NCBI RefSeq assembly: GCF_016937615.1
Contig: NZ_JAFHKI010000150.1
Location: forward strand, 1-32,341
DNA: 32,341 nucleotides
Origin: Pseudomonas lactucae
Lineage (GTDB): Bacteria > Pseudomonadota > Gammaproteobacteria > Pseudomonadales > Pseudomonadaceae
Reading direction: 5' to 3'
The position numbers and the translations under genes were made by a program. Of the stretch, positions 8,317-16,214 are shown one piece after another. The notes beneath the pieces are model-generated. The model searched no databases, was not told where the DNA came from, and saw nothing but the letters and a program-made list of their open reading frames with translations. Numbering within the stretch: position 1 is the stretch's first letter; each line of letters opens with the position of its first letter.

Positions 8317-8754
8317 ATGCAACCGCGTACCGATTTCTACAGCGCTTCCCCTGATGCCATGAAAGCCATGCTCGCCCTGGAAGCCGCCGTCGGCAAACTG
8401 TCCATCGAGCTGCCCTTGTTGGAACTGATTCGCCTGCGTGTCTCGCAGATCAACGGCTGCGCCTTCTGCCTCGACATGCACACCGCCGATGCGCGCAAGG
8501 GTGGGGAAACCGAGCGTCGCCTGTACACCTTGTCGGCCTGGCGGGAGACGCCGTTTTTTACCCCACGTGAACGCGCTGCACTGGCTTGGGCCGAGAGCCT
8601 GACCCTGATCAGCCACACCCATGCACCGGACGAAGATTTCAATGCACTGGCCGCCGAGTTCAACGCCCAGGAGCAGATCGACCTGAGCGTGGCCATCGCC
8701 ACTATCAACAGCTGGAACCGCTTGGCGGTGGGGTTTCGCAAAATGCCCAAGTAA
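8317..8754 (+). CDS. Carboxymuconolactone decarboxylase family protein (AhpD-like)
   Basis: The protein has 145 residues, typical of the family. It carries the AhpD-type redox motif Cys48-x2-Cys51-x3-His55 in NGCAFCLDMH. This motif supports a peroxidase or disulfide-reductase role over true 4-carboxymuconolactone decarboxylation. The motif ERAALAWAESLTL and the terminal NSWNRLAVGFR are usual for the alkylhydroperoxidase group. A GGAG ribosome site lies about 9 bases before the ATG. It ends four bases from the convergent AraC gene. A role in oxidative-stress protection is inferred from family only. Confidence 0.92.
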   Translation: MQPRTDFYSASPDAMKAMLALEAAVGKLSIELPLLELIRLRVSQINGCAFCLDMHTADARKGGETERRLYTLSAWRETPFFTPRERAALAWAESLTLISHTHAPDEDFNALAAEFNAQEQIDLSVAIATINSWNRLAVGFRKMPK

Positions 8755-8758
8755 GCCA

Positions 8759-9529
8759 TCAACGGGCTTTGAAATAACCCCGTGGCGTGGTGCCGGTCAT
8801 GTGCTTGAAAAAAGCGATCAACGCGCTGTCGCTGGTAAAACCCAGCTCAAAGGCGCAGTAGCTGATACTGCGCCCGGTGGCGAGCAGTTCGATGACCCGC
8901 ATCAGTCGCCACTGCTGACGCCATTGCTGGTACCCCAGGCCGGTTTCCCGTTGGAAAATCCGGCCGATGGTCTTGGCGCTGGCGCCTACTTGCTGTTCCA
9001 GGGCCTGCAACGAGGGCGGCAAGGTGTCGAGGCTGCTCATCAACGGGGCCAGGCGTTTGTCCTGGGGCAGCGGCAGCAGCATCGGTTGCTCGGCGGCGTC
9101 GCAGATCTCGCTCAGGCACAGCGCCAGCAGATGGGCATATCGGCCGCGGGACCAATCGGTATCGAACGCCGCCATCGCCATCGGTTCCAACACCGCCCGC
9201 AGCAATGGGCTGACCTCGATCACCCGAACCTGGGACGGCAATTGCCGCGCCAATGCAGGGCTCAAGTACACCGAACGATAATCCACGGTCCGCTGCATCA
9301 CCGCACGGTGCGGCAACCCGCAGGGGATCCAGGCTGCACGGGTGGGTGGCAGCAGGCACAGCTGGTTGTCCAGGGTGATGCGCGTGCAGCCTTCACGGGT
9401 GAACAGCAGCTGCCCACGTTGGTGTTGGTGCAACCCCGAATCGTGATCACCCAAGAGGGCGGCAATCCCGATAACCGGCGCAGCCAGGTGGTCGGGATCG
9501 AAAGATGCGTCGGCGGCGAGCCAGGCCAT
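8759..9529 (-). CDS. AraC family regulator with cupin sensor domain (NimR-like layout)
   Basis: The protein has 256 residues. The N-terminal half is a small cupin sensor (HQHQRGQLLFTREG, LLPPTRAAWIPCGLPH) and the C-terminal half is the AraC helix-turn-helix pair (LEQQVGASAKTIGRIFQRETGLGYQQWR, then SISYCAFELGFTSDSALIAFFK). The architecture, length and divergent MFS efflux gene resemble E. coli NimR/NimT, where the regulator represses its adjacent exporter. It therefore probably controls the efflux gene starting at 9628. The inducing compound is unknown. Confidence 0.9.
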   Translation of the reverse strand: MAWLAADASFDPDHLAAPVIGIAALLGDHDSGLHQHQRGQLLFTREGCTRITLDNQLCLLPPTRAAWIPCGLPHRAVMQRTVDYRSVYLSPALARQLPSQVRVIEVSPLLRAVLEPMAMAAFDTDWSRGRYAHLLALCLSEICDAAEQPMLLPLPQDKRLAPLMSSLDTLPPSLQALEQQVGASAKTIGRIFQRETGLGYQQWRQQWRLMRVIELLATGRSISYCAFELGFTSDSALIAFFKHMTGTTPRGYFKAR

Positions 9530-9532
9530 AGG

Positions 9533-9560
9533 TTGTCCGATTTCATCGATAAATTGTCGA
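9533..9560. promoter_or_regulatory. Possible AraC-type operator: two TTGTC direct repeats
   Basis: TTGTCCGA at 9533 and TTGTCGA at 9554 are direct repeats spaced 21 bp, two helical turns, a spacing usual for AraC-family sites. They lie between the AraC start and the efflux start. The evidence is only this pattern. Confidence 0.3.
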
Positions 9561-9627
9561 AGTCCGGATAATAGTGCATTCGACGCTGTTTAAAATTCTT
9601 CCACTATATTCCTGGAAGGACGCGTCG

Positions 9628-10758
9628 ATGACCCTCAAAAATCTACTGGTCCTGGCGGTGGCGTTGCTGATGTTTCCGCAACTGGCCCAAACCCTCTACA
9701 GCCCCGCGCTCGGCGATATTGGCCAGGCCTTTGCGGTGGGGCCCGAGCGTGCGGGGCAGACGCTGTCGGTCTATTTCCTGGCCTTTGCCCTGGGTGTTGT
9801 GGTGTGGGGGCGGGCGTGTGATCACCTTGGGCGCCGCCCGGTCATGCTGGCCGGGCTGACGCTATACGCGTGCGCGTCGGTGTTGGCCTTGAGCGTCAGC
9901 ACCTTCACAGGCCTGCTCTTGGCCCAGGCGTTGGCGGCTTTTGGCGCTGCGGTGGCGTCGGTGGTCACGCAAACGGTGTTGCGCGACCGCTTCCATGGGC
10001 CGGAACTGGCCCAGGTGTTTTCCGTGGTGGGCATTGCCATGGCCGCCAGCCCGGCGATTGGTTTGTTCAGCGGCGCGGTTTTGGTGCAGTTCTTCGGTTA
10101 CCGCGGCATGCTCTGCGGTTTGTTGGTACTCGTGTTGCTCCTGTGGGGCTGGTGCGTATGGGCCCTGCCGGAAACGCGCCCGGCGTCGCTGCCCGCCACC
10201 TCAATGCACAAAACCGTGGGCCTGATGTTCAAGGACTTGGGCATATGGTGTTCGGTCGGGCTGGTGGCGGTATTCAATATTGCCGTGTTCGCTTATTACA
10301 GCGTGGCGCCGTTCATCTTCGCGCAACAGGGGTTGTCCTCCGCCGAGTTCGGCTACAGCGGGGTGCTGTTGGCCTTGGGGTCGGGGCTGGGGGCGTGGTT
10401 GAACAAAGCGTTGCTCAAGCGGGGGATGAACGGCGATCAGTTGGTACTGACCGCAGCCGGTATCGCCGTATTGGGCAGCCTGTTGGTGCTGACGCTGCAA
10501 CACACAGGGTTATTCGTATTGCCGATGCTGCTGGTGGTGCTGGCGTTCGGCATGGCGATCCCCAACGTGCTCGGGGCCGCGTTGATGGCATACCGCGATC
10601 GTTTGGGCACGGCGGCAGCGGTGTTCGGTTTGTTGTATTACCTGGCGATTGGCGGCGGGCTGACTCTGGTGGCCTGGGCGCAAGACCTGGGTTGGAGCTT
10701 GCTGGTATGCGCAATGGCGGCGCTGTGCCTGGCAACGCCGCGGGTGTTCAGAAGTTGA
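9628..10758 (+). CDS. MFS multidrug transporter, Bcr/CflA (DHA1, 12-TMS) type
   Basis: The predicted inner-membrane protein has 376 residues and about twelve hydrophobic segments. The loop 2-3 motif typical of DHA1 exporters is seen as GRACDHLGRRPVML. The N-terminus LYSPALGDIGQAF is characteristic of Bcr/CflA pumps. I chose the ATG at 9628 because a GGAAGGA ribosome site sits 8-14 bases upstream; an earlier in-frame ATG at 9574 would add a poorly supported 18 residues. Divergent AraC regulation is likely. The last 11 bases overlap the 3' end of the convergent receptor gene. A role in siderophore or drug export cannot be decided from sequence. Confidence 0.9.
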   Translation: MTLKNLLVLAVALLMFPQLAQTLYSPALGDIGQAFAVGPERAGQTLSVYFLAFALGVVVWGRACDHLGRRPVMLAGLTLYACASVLALSVSTFTGLLLAQALAAFGAAVASVVTQTVLRDRFHGPELAQVFSVVGIAMAASPAIGLFSGAVLVQFFGYRGMLCGLLVLVLLLWGWCVWALPETRPASLPATSMHKTVGLMFKDLGIWCSVGLVAVFNIAVFAYYSVAPFIFAQQGLSSAEFGYSGVLLALGSGLGAWLNKALLKRGMNGDQLVLTAAGIAVLGSLLVLTLQHTGLFVLPMLLVVLAFGMAIPNVLGAALMAYRDRLGTAAAVFGLLYYLAIGGGLTLVAWAQDLGWSLLVCAMAALCLATPRVFRS

Positions 10759-12892
10759 CCGAGGCACTCAGGCGTGCCGTCAGCGGTGCGCCCTGGAACA
10801 GGTAATCATCGCCCATGTATTCGCCCGCGTCGCGCCAGTAGCGCTTGTCGAACAGGTTGTCGACGCTCAGGCGAAATACCGTTTCATACCCCTCGACGCG
10901 GGTGGTGTAGCGGCTGCCGACATTCACCACCGCATAATCCCCCACCTCCACGTTGCCGCTGCGGTTGGCGTACTTTTTGGCGCTGTATTGCACGCCGCCC
11001 AGCACGGCCAGGCCGTTGAACCACGGCAGGGCATAGTCGGCGTACACACTGGCGCGCAGCTTGGGGACGTTGATCGCCTGGTGTTCTTCGTAGGCCGGCG
11101 TGCCGCTGCCGCTCACGCGGGCGCGAATCGCCGCCACGCTGGTGGCGATCTGCAGACGCTCGGTGGCCCAGCCGTTGGCCGACAGTTCCAGCCCGGTGTT
11201 TTTCTGTTCGCCCTGTTGCACATAGGTGAAGTTGCCGGCGCCATCCGGCTTGGCGTACTGGTACGCCTGGCGCGTCTGGAACACGGCGGCGGCGAAGCTG
11301 ATGCGGCGCCAGTCGTATTTCACCCCGGCTTCGATCTGCCGGGAGGTGGTCGGCGCCAGGGTGTCGTCCGGATTGCTGGCGAACCATGGCGCGGTGCCGC
11401 CCAGGGACAGCCCCTTGCTGTAGCTGGTGTAGAGCGAAATGTTTTCAATCGGCTTGTAGATCAACGACGCCTGGGGCAGGAACACGTATTGCCGGGTATG
11501 GCGGGTCTCGTCGCCGGTGCTGTCGAAGGCCTTTTCGTCCAGGCGCACTTCGCGGCCGCCGAGCAGGGTTTGCCATTGCTCGTTGAAGCGGATGCGGTCG
11601 GTGACGAACAGGCCGTACTGGCGGCTGTCGAGGCTGCGGTGGCTGGGGTTCAGCGGGACGTCGGCGGGCGCGAACGTCGGCGCGTCGGCGTCGATGTTGC
11701 CGCTGCCGAGCCACTCGTTGACGGCCTTGCGCTTGTCGATCACCCGGCGAAATGCACTGGTGCCGAAGGTCAGTTCATGGCCCAGCCCGGCGGTGTCGAA
11801 CAGGCCGGTCATGGCGGCCTGGACTTCATCGTCGCGGCGGGTGTCGTCGGGGCTGCGATAGTCGTAGATGTCGTAATTGCCCTGCGGGGTGAAGGTATTG
11901 CCGACACCGCTGGTGTCACCGCCCCACGCAAACGCACTGTAATCATCAATCACCACCTTGCTGCGCGCCGCGCTGACATTGCCTTTCCACTGATCGCTGA
12001 AGCGGTACTCGAAACTGCCGTTGAGGTTCAGCGAGTCGATGCCGACCTGTTTGGACCCGCTCTGATGGCCCAGCAGTTTTTTCGGTGAGGCGTCATGGGG
12101 CACTTCGGTGCCACCGAGCAACTGGTAGCCCGGTACCGAGCGCTGTTGTTTGTTCTGGTACTCGGCGTCGAGTTTCAACACGGCGTCGGGGCTGATGTTC
12201 CAGTCGAAGGCCAGGGACACAAAGTCGCGCTGGCCGTTGGCGTGTTCCACGTAGGAATTGAGGTCTTCATGAGCCACGTTGGCGCGCAGGCCGAACTGCT
12301 GCTCGCTGCCAAACCAGCCGCCAACGTCGGTGGCGATATAGCCGCTGCCGCGATCATCGGTGGAGACCGTTACCGAGCGTACATCCTCCGGGCGTTTGGT
12401 TACGTAGTTGATCACGCCGCTGGGTTCGGAGATCCCGCTTTGCAGGCCCGCCAGGCCCTTGAGCACTTCCACCTGCTGCTTGTTTTCCAGGGCGACGTTC
12501 TGCTCGCCAGTGATGGTGCGCCCGTTGATCTTGTAGCTGCTGGCCGCGTTCAGGGAGAACCCGCGCACCACGAAGTTCTCGTAGTAGCCAATCGGCGCGT
12601 AGCTGTCGCCCACCGACGCGTCGTTGCGCAGCACTTCGCTGAGCAGGCGCGCCTGCTGGTCCTTGATCAGTGCGGCGTTGAGCACGGTGATCGACGCCGG
12701 TGTATCCAGCAGTGGCGCCTCATTGAAGCCGCCGACGGAGGCGGTGTCCGCGCGATAACCCGATTCATCCTGGCCCTGGACGTTCACCGCCGGCAGTTCG
12801 AGGCTTGCCGCGAGGCTGTTGCCGATCCCACCGCTGAGCAGCAGGCCGAGGGCCAAACGTGACGTGACGACAGGACGAAAACGCAAAACCAT
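10748..12892 (-). CDS. TonB-dependent siderophore receptor
   Basis: This outer-membrane receptor has 714 residues. A signal peptide (about residues 1-29, ending SLAA) is followed by a short mature N-terminus (LELPAVNVQGQ). It then has a plug domain of about residues 55-160 (LDTPASITVLNAALI, FVVRGFSL, VEVLKGLAGLQSGISEPSGVINYVTKRP) and a 22-strand-type barrel ending in the obligatory terminal Phe (LSASVNF). There is no N-terminal STN signalling domain, so it should not work through a FecR-type sigma/anti-sigma pair. The ligand is not readable, although the plug motifs match the ferric-siderophore subgroup. I found no convincing Fur box in the 190 bp upstream. An AcoR-like palindrome in that region also lies about 90 bp from this start. 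Confidence 0.93.
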   Translation of the reverse strand: MVLRFRPVVTSRLALGLLLSGGIGNSLAASLELPAVNVQGQDESGYRADTASVGGFNEAPLLDTPASITVLNAALIKDQQARLLSEVLRNDASVGDSYAPIGYYENFVVRGFSLNAASSYKINGRTITGEQNVALENKQQVEVLKGLAGLQSGISEPSGVINYVTKRPEDVRSVTVSTDDRGSGYIATDVGGWFGSEQQFGLRANVAHEDLNSYVEHANGQRDFVSLAFDWNISPDAVLKLDAEYQNKQQRSVPGYQLLGGTEVPHDASPKKLLGHQSGSKQVGIDSLNLNGSFEYRFSDQWKGNVSAARSKVVIDDYSAFAWGGDTSGVGNTFTPQGNYDIYDYRSPDDTRRDDEVQAAMTGLFDTAGLGHELTFGTSAFRRVIDKRKAVNEWLGSGNIDADAPTFAPADVPLNPSHRSLDSRQYGLFVTDRIRFNEQWQTLLGGREVRLDEKAFDSTGDETRHTRQYVFLPQASLIYKPIENISLYTSYSKGLSLGGTAPWFASNPDDTLAPTTSRQIEAGVKYDWRRISFAAAVFQTRQAYQYAKPDGAGNFTYVQQGEQKNTGLELSANGWATERLQIATSVAAIRARVSGSGTPAYEEHQAINVPKLRASVYADYALPWFNGLAVLGGVQYSAKKYANRSGNVEVGDYAVVNVGSRYTTRVEGYETVFRLSVDNLFDKRYWRDAGEYMGDDYLFQGAPLTARLSASVNF

Positions 12893-12981
12893 GGGAGCAG
12901 TGCCTTAAAGCGCAGGGGCAGGGGGCGCATAAGCTAGGCATTCGCGTGCACTTTTACAAGTTCCCTGGATCACTCATGCAG

Positions 12982-12998
12982 TGAGACGGCCCGTCTCG
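12982..12998. promoter_or_regulatory. AcoR-like palindrome upstream of the SDR gene
   Basis: TGAGACGGCCCGTCTCG contains a perfect 15-bp dyad (12983-12997) with the same core, GAGACG-N3-CGTCTC, as the palindrome before acoA at 15999-16015. It sits in the middle of the region between the divergent receptor and SDR genes. Binding by AcoR is an inference from the match and from the linked acetoin function. Confidence 0.55.
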
Positions 12999-13084
12999 GT
13001 TGCCACGCTATTCTCCTCGCGCCTCGACACCCCGGCGTGCACCTGCGATAGACAAGACTTCCCTTATCATTGCAGGAGAGCGTC

Positions 13085-13863
13085 ATGGGTATTGCAGGCA
13101 AGGTTGCGCTGGTGACAGGCGCCGGGCAGGGAATTGGCCGGGCCATTGCCTTGCGCCTGGCACGGGACGGTGCGGATATCGCCCTGGTCGACATCAACGG
13201 CGCCAAGCTCGCAGCCGTGGCGGCTGAAATCGTCGCGCTGGGACGCAAGGCGTCGGTATTTATCGCCGACGTGTCCAAGCGCGACCAGGTGGTCGCGGCG
13301 GTGGAGCACGCGCACCAGACGCTGGGCGGCTTTGACATTATCGTCAACAACGCCGGGGTGGCGCAGATCGACTCATTGTTGGAGGTGAGCCCGGAGCAGG
13401 TCGAACGCACCTTGGGCATCAACGTGCAGGGCGTGTTGTGGGGCATTCAGGCTGCTGGCAGGAAGTTCAAGGCGCTCAAGCAGAAGGGCAAGATCATCAA
13501 TGCCTGTTCCATCGCCGGCCATGAAGGGTTTGCGTTGCTGGGTGTGTATTCGGCCACTAAGTTCGCCGTGCGCGCCCTGACCCAGGCGGCGGCCAAGGAG
13601 CTGGCGAGCGCCGGGATCACGGTGAATGCCTATTGCCCCGGTGTGGTGGGCACTGACATGTGGGTCGAGATCGACGGCGCATGGCCGAGATCACCGGGGC
13701 TGAAGTCGGCGCGACTTACAAGAAATACGTGGACGGCATTGCCCTGGGCCGCGCGCAAACGCCGGAAGATGTGGCGGGGTTGGTGGCGTTCCTGGCTGGG
13801 CCGGATTCGGACTACATGACCGGCCAGGCACCACTGATCGACGGCGGCCTCGTCTACCGCTGA
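13085..13863 (+). pseudogene. Diacetyl/acetoin reductase-like SDR, interrupted by a one-base frameshift
   Basis: The reading frame opens with MGIAGKVALVTGAGQGIG: a Rossmann NAD(P) motif TGxxxGIG at residues 11-18, NNAG at 88-91, Ser142, and the catalytic Tyr155-x3-Lys159. The sequence matches (S)-acetoin-forming diacetyl reductase / 2,3-butanediol dehydrogenase SDRs. After GTDMWVEID the frame is lost at about 13675. The next frame continues the family exactly (RRMAEITGAEVGATYKKY to PLIDGGLVYR, stop 13861-13863). Restoring one C (GACGGCGC to GACCGGCGC) gives a 259-residue protein of normal length. A GGAG ribosome site precedes the ATG. It would interconvert acetoin with diacetyl or butanediol, feeding AcoABC. 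The break may be a sequence error. Confidence 0.85.
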
Positions 13864-13884
13864 AACCCAAGGCCTGCTCGATCC

Positions 13885-14027
13885 AATGTGGGAGGGGGCT
13901 TGCTCCCGATAGCGGTGAGTCAGCCACAGATGCATCAACTGACACTCCCTCATCGGGAGCAAGCTCCCTCGCCACAGGTACAGTGTTCGCCCTTAATTGA
14001 CTGGCATTGGGCAAACCCCTCCCACAG
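13885..14027. repeat. REP-type inverted repeats between SDR and acoR
   Basis: GCTTGCTCCCGAT (13898-13910) is matched in inverted orientation by ATCGGGAGCAAGC (13952-13964), flanked by GTGGGAGGG and CTCCCTCGCCACA. A further CCCCTCCCACA half-element follows near 14017-14027. This is the common intergenic REP family of P. fluorescens-type genomes. It lies between the two convergent 3' ends and may end transcription. Confidence 0.85.
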
Positions 14028-14043
14028 GGTTGACCGCGTTGTG

Positions 14044-15906
14044 TCAGATGGCCTTGCCAGGCATGTCGATGCCCAATTGGTTCACCCGTCTGTAAAGCGT
14101 CGCCCGTGAAATCCCCAACGCCTGCGCCGTCGGCAAGGGCTTCCAACGATGCCGAATTAACGCATCCAGCACCACCTGGCGTTCCGGGCTGACGCTCGGT
14201 TCAGCCGGCGCCTCGACCTGCTCGCCCCGCACCTCCACCGGTAAATCCGCCAGTTGCAGCGTACCGCCCTCACACACCGCGCAGGCATACGCCAACACAT
14301 GGCGCAGTTGCCGCACATTGCCCGGCCAGGCATAACCCAGCAGTCGTTCCAGCGCGGCCTGGCCGATGCCCGGCGACACGCCGCTGGTACGCGCCTCCTG
14401 CTCCAGCAGCCGGTTGATCAACGCCAGTTTGTCGGTGCGCTCGCGCAAGGGCGGCAGGCAGAAACGCGCGCAGCCGAGGCGAAAGTACAGGTCTTCGCGA
14501 AAGCGCCCCTCGTTGACCAGCGCCGCCAGGTCACGGTGGCTGGCGCAGATCACCTGGATATCCACGGTCCGGGTCTTGGCTGCGCCCAGCGGCGCCACTT
14601 CACCCTCGGCCATCACCCGCAGCAAGCGCGTTTGCAAGGCCAGGGGCATGTCGCCGATTTCATCCAGGAACAATGTGCCGCCATCGGCCTGCACCAACAG
14701 GCCGGGCATGCCTTTGCTGGAGGCCCCGGTAAAGGCCCCGGCCACGTAGCCGAACAGCTCGCTTTCGATGAGGTTTTCGGGAATCGCCGCGCAGTTCACC
14801 GCGACAAAGGGGCCGTCCCGCCGGGCGCTGCGCTCATGCAATTGGCGGGCGAAGACTTCCTTGCCCGCGCCGGTTTCCCCCTGCACCAGCACCGGCAGGT
14901 TACGGTCCTTGACCCGCACGGCCAGGCGCAGATGTTCATCCACTCGCGGGTCGACCTCGGTGTTCGGCAGTGGCCGTGCTTGCGCGCGCCGTGGCGTGTT
15001 GACCCGTACGTGCAGGGCTTGCGATTGCCCCCGCCAGCACAGTTGCCGGGTCGACTGGTCGGTGACCGCGCGCAACGCGTCCAGGTCGAACACCTCGCCG
15101 ATATGCTCCGGCACTTGCCCAAAGCGCAGGCGCAGGGCCTGGCGCGCCTTGCTGTTCAAGGCCTGCAGGTGTCCGTCCTGGTCCCACGCCAGCAACAGGT
15201 CGGGCTGGCTGTCCACATAGCCCGGCGTGCTGTGCGCCTGCAGTACCCAGTGCTGGCGAGCGCTGTGCATGAAGAAGGCGTTCTCGATGGCCTGGGCACT
15301 CTGCGCCACCATTTGCCGCACCAGATGCTGGCTGCGCCGGTCATCCGGGGATTTGAGCGCCGAGGCGTCCATCACGCCCAACAGGTTGCCCTGCGGGTCG
15401 AAGATCGGCGCGGCCGAGCAGGTCAGGCCGATGAACGCCGCGCGAAAGTGGTCGCGCTTGTGCACGGTCACGGCGGCTTTGCTGGTGAGCACCGTGGCCA
15501 CGCCGCAGGTGCCTTCTTCGGCTTCCGACCAGCAGGTGCCCAGGTACAGGCCGGCCTTGCGGCAGTCGCTGCGAATCGCCGTGTCCACGCGGTGGTCGAT
15601 GGTCTGGCCCTGGGCGTCGGTGAGCATCACGCAGTAATCGGCTTGGCGCACACGGTGATGCAACTGGCCTACGGCTTCACTTGCAATGCGCATGAACAGT
15701 TCGGCGCGTTCGCGGCATTCCTTGAGCACAGGTTCGGTGAGGATACGGGGCCCTTGCAGCGAGCCAGGGTCCAGGTGGTGTTGTTCCATGGAGCGGCGCC
15801 ATGAATCGAAAATCAACGCCGGCACCGGCGCCTGAGGCAGGCGTTCGGCACTGCGGACCACGCGACTGACGCAGTCGACGTGCTCTTTGGAGTTCACGGC
15901 GAGCAT
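14044..15906 (-). CDS. acoR: Sigma-54-dependent activator of acetoin catabolism
   Basis: The protein has 620 residues. An N-terminal GAF-type sensor region lies at about residues 60-215, with CRKAGLYLGTCWSEAEEGTCGVATVL and the AcoR-like HFRAAFIGLTCSAAPIFD. The AAA+ domain has Walker A at 343-350 (GETGAGKE), the sigma-54 contact loop GAFTGA at 390-395, and Walker B with LFLDEIGD near 412-419. A Fis-type helix-turn-helix closes the protein (PTAQALGISRATLYRRVNQLGI). Family members sense acetoin or a product and activate aco genes from a distance. It is divergent from acoA, whose upstream region holds a -24/-12 promoter and palindromes. A GGAGG ribosome site precedes the ATG. Confidence 0.95.
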   Translation of the reverse strand: MLAVNSKEHVDCVSRVVRSAERLPQAPVPALIFDSWRRSMEQHHLDPGSLQGPRILTEPVLKECRERAELFMRIASEAVGQLHHRVRQADYCVMLTDAQGQTIDHRVDTAIRSDCRKAGLYLGTCWSEAEEGTCGVATVLTSKAAVTVHKRDHFRAAFIGLTCSAAPIFDPQGNLLGVMDASALKSPDDRRSQHLVRQMVAQSAQAIENAFFMHSARQHWVLQAHSTPGYVDSQPDLLLAWDQDGHLQALNSKARQALRLRFGQVPEHIGEVFDLDALRAVTDQSTRQLCWRGQSQALHVRVNTPRRAQARPLPNTEVDPRVDEHLRLAVRVKDRNLPVLVQGETGAGKEVFARQLHERSARRDGPFVAVNCAAIPENLIESELFGYVAGAFTGASSKGMPGLLVQADGGTLFLDEIGDMPLALQTRLLRVMAEGEVAPLGAAKTRTVDIQVICASHRDLAALVNEGRFREDLYFRLGCARFCLPPLRERTDKLALINRLLEQEARTSGVSPGIGQAALERLLGYAWPGNVRQLRHVLAYACAVCEGGTLQLADLPVEVRGEQVEAPAEPSVSPERQVVLDALIRHRWKPLPTAQALGISRATLYRRVNQLGIDMPGKAI

Positions 15907-15998
15907 AAGGCCTCCGGTTCTCGATCTTTGTTGTTATGCCCGCCATTATGCGCCCATGGACGCACAGCGACAAGCGCGCTCTGACCAGGGGCCCGGGG

Positions 15999-16058
15999 TG
16001 AGACGCAGCGTCTCATGGAGGCCGAGACGCAGCCGGCACGCTGCAATGGCCGGTCTCA
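15999..16058. promoter_or_regulatory. Upstream activator sites before acoA (probable AcoR binding)
   Basis: TGAGACGCAGCGTCTCA (15999-16015) is a perfect 17-bp palindrome. GAGACGCAGC recurs as a direct repeat at 16024-16033, and GGTCTCA (16052-16058) offers an opposing half-site. The elements lie about 80-140 bp before the -24 box, the usual place for bacterial enhancer-binding protein sites. Identity of the protein is inferred from the divergent acoR. Confidence 0.65.
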
Positions 16059-16136
16059 TTCTGCGCTGCGGCGACGCCTGCGTACAACCGCGCGGCACTG
16101 CTCTGGATCAAGGCTTTGCCAGGTTTTTCGGCGGTT

Positions 16137-16152
16137 TGGCACAGGCTGTGCT
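16137..16152 (+). promoter_or_regulatory. Sigma-54 (-24/-12) promoter of acoABC
   Basis: TGGCACaggctGTGCT has the invariant GG and GC at the exact N10 spacing and a full TGGCAC -24 box. The predicted transcription start is near 16163, about 50 bases before the acoA ATG. It fits control by the GAFTGA-containing activator AcoR. Confidence 0.8.
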
Positions 16153-16214
16153 GAAGCGGTTACAGCTGGCCGCAGCCAGCCTTCTGTGTGTCGAGACAAC
16201 CGGAGAACAACAAG

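Noticed and set aside
12893..13084. Fur box for the siderophore receptor
   Set aside because: No GATAATGATAATC-like match was found in the intergenic sequence; only an AcoR-like dyad is clear.
13670..13680. Programmed frameshifting in the SDR, PuuB-like or PhnA-like genes
   Set aside because: No slippery heptamer or downstream stimulatory structure is evident, and these families do not use recoding; a lost base explains each case.
13885..14027. CRISPR-like or mobile-element repeats
   Set aside because: The repeats are inverted REP units without regular spacers, transposase or target duplications.
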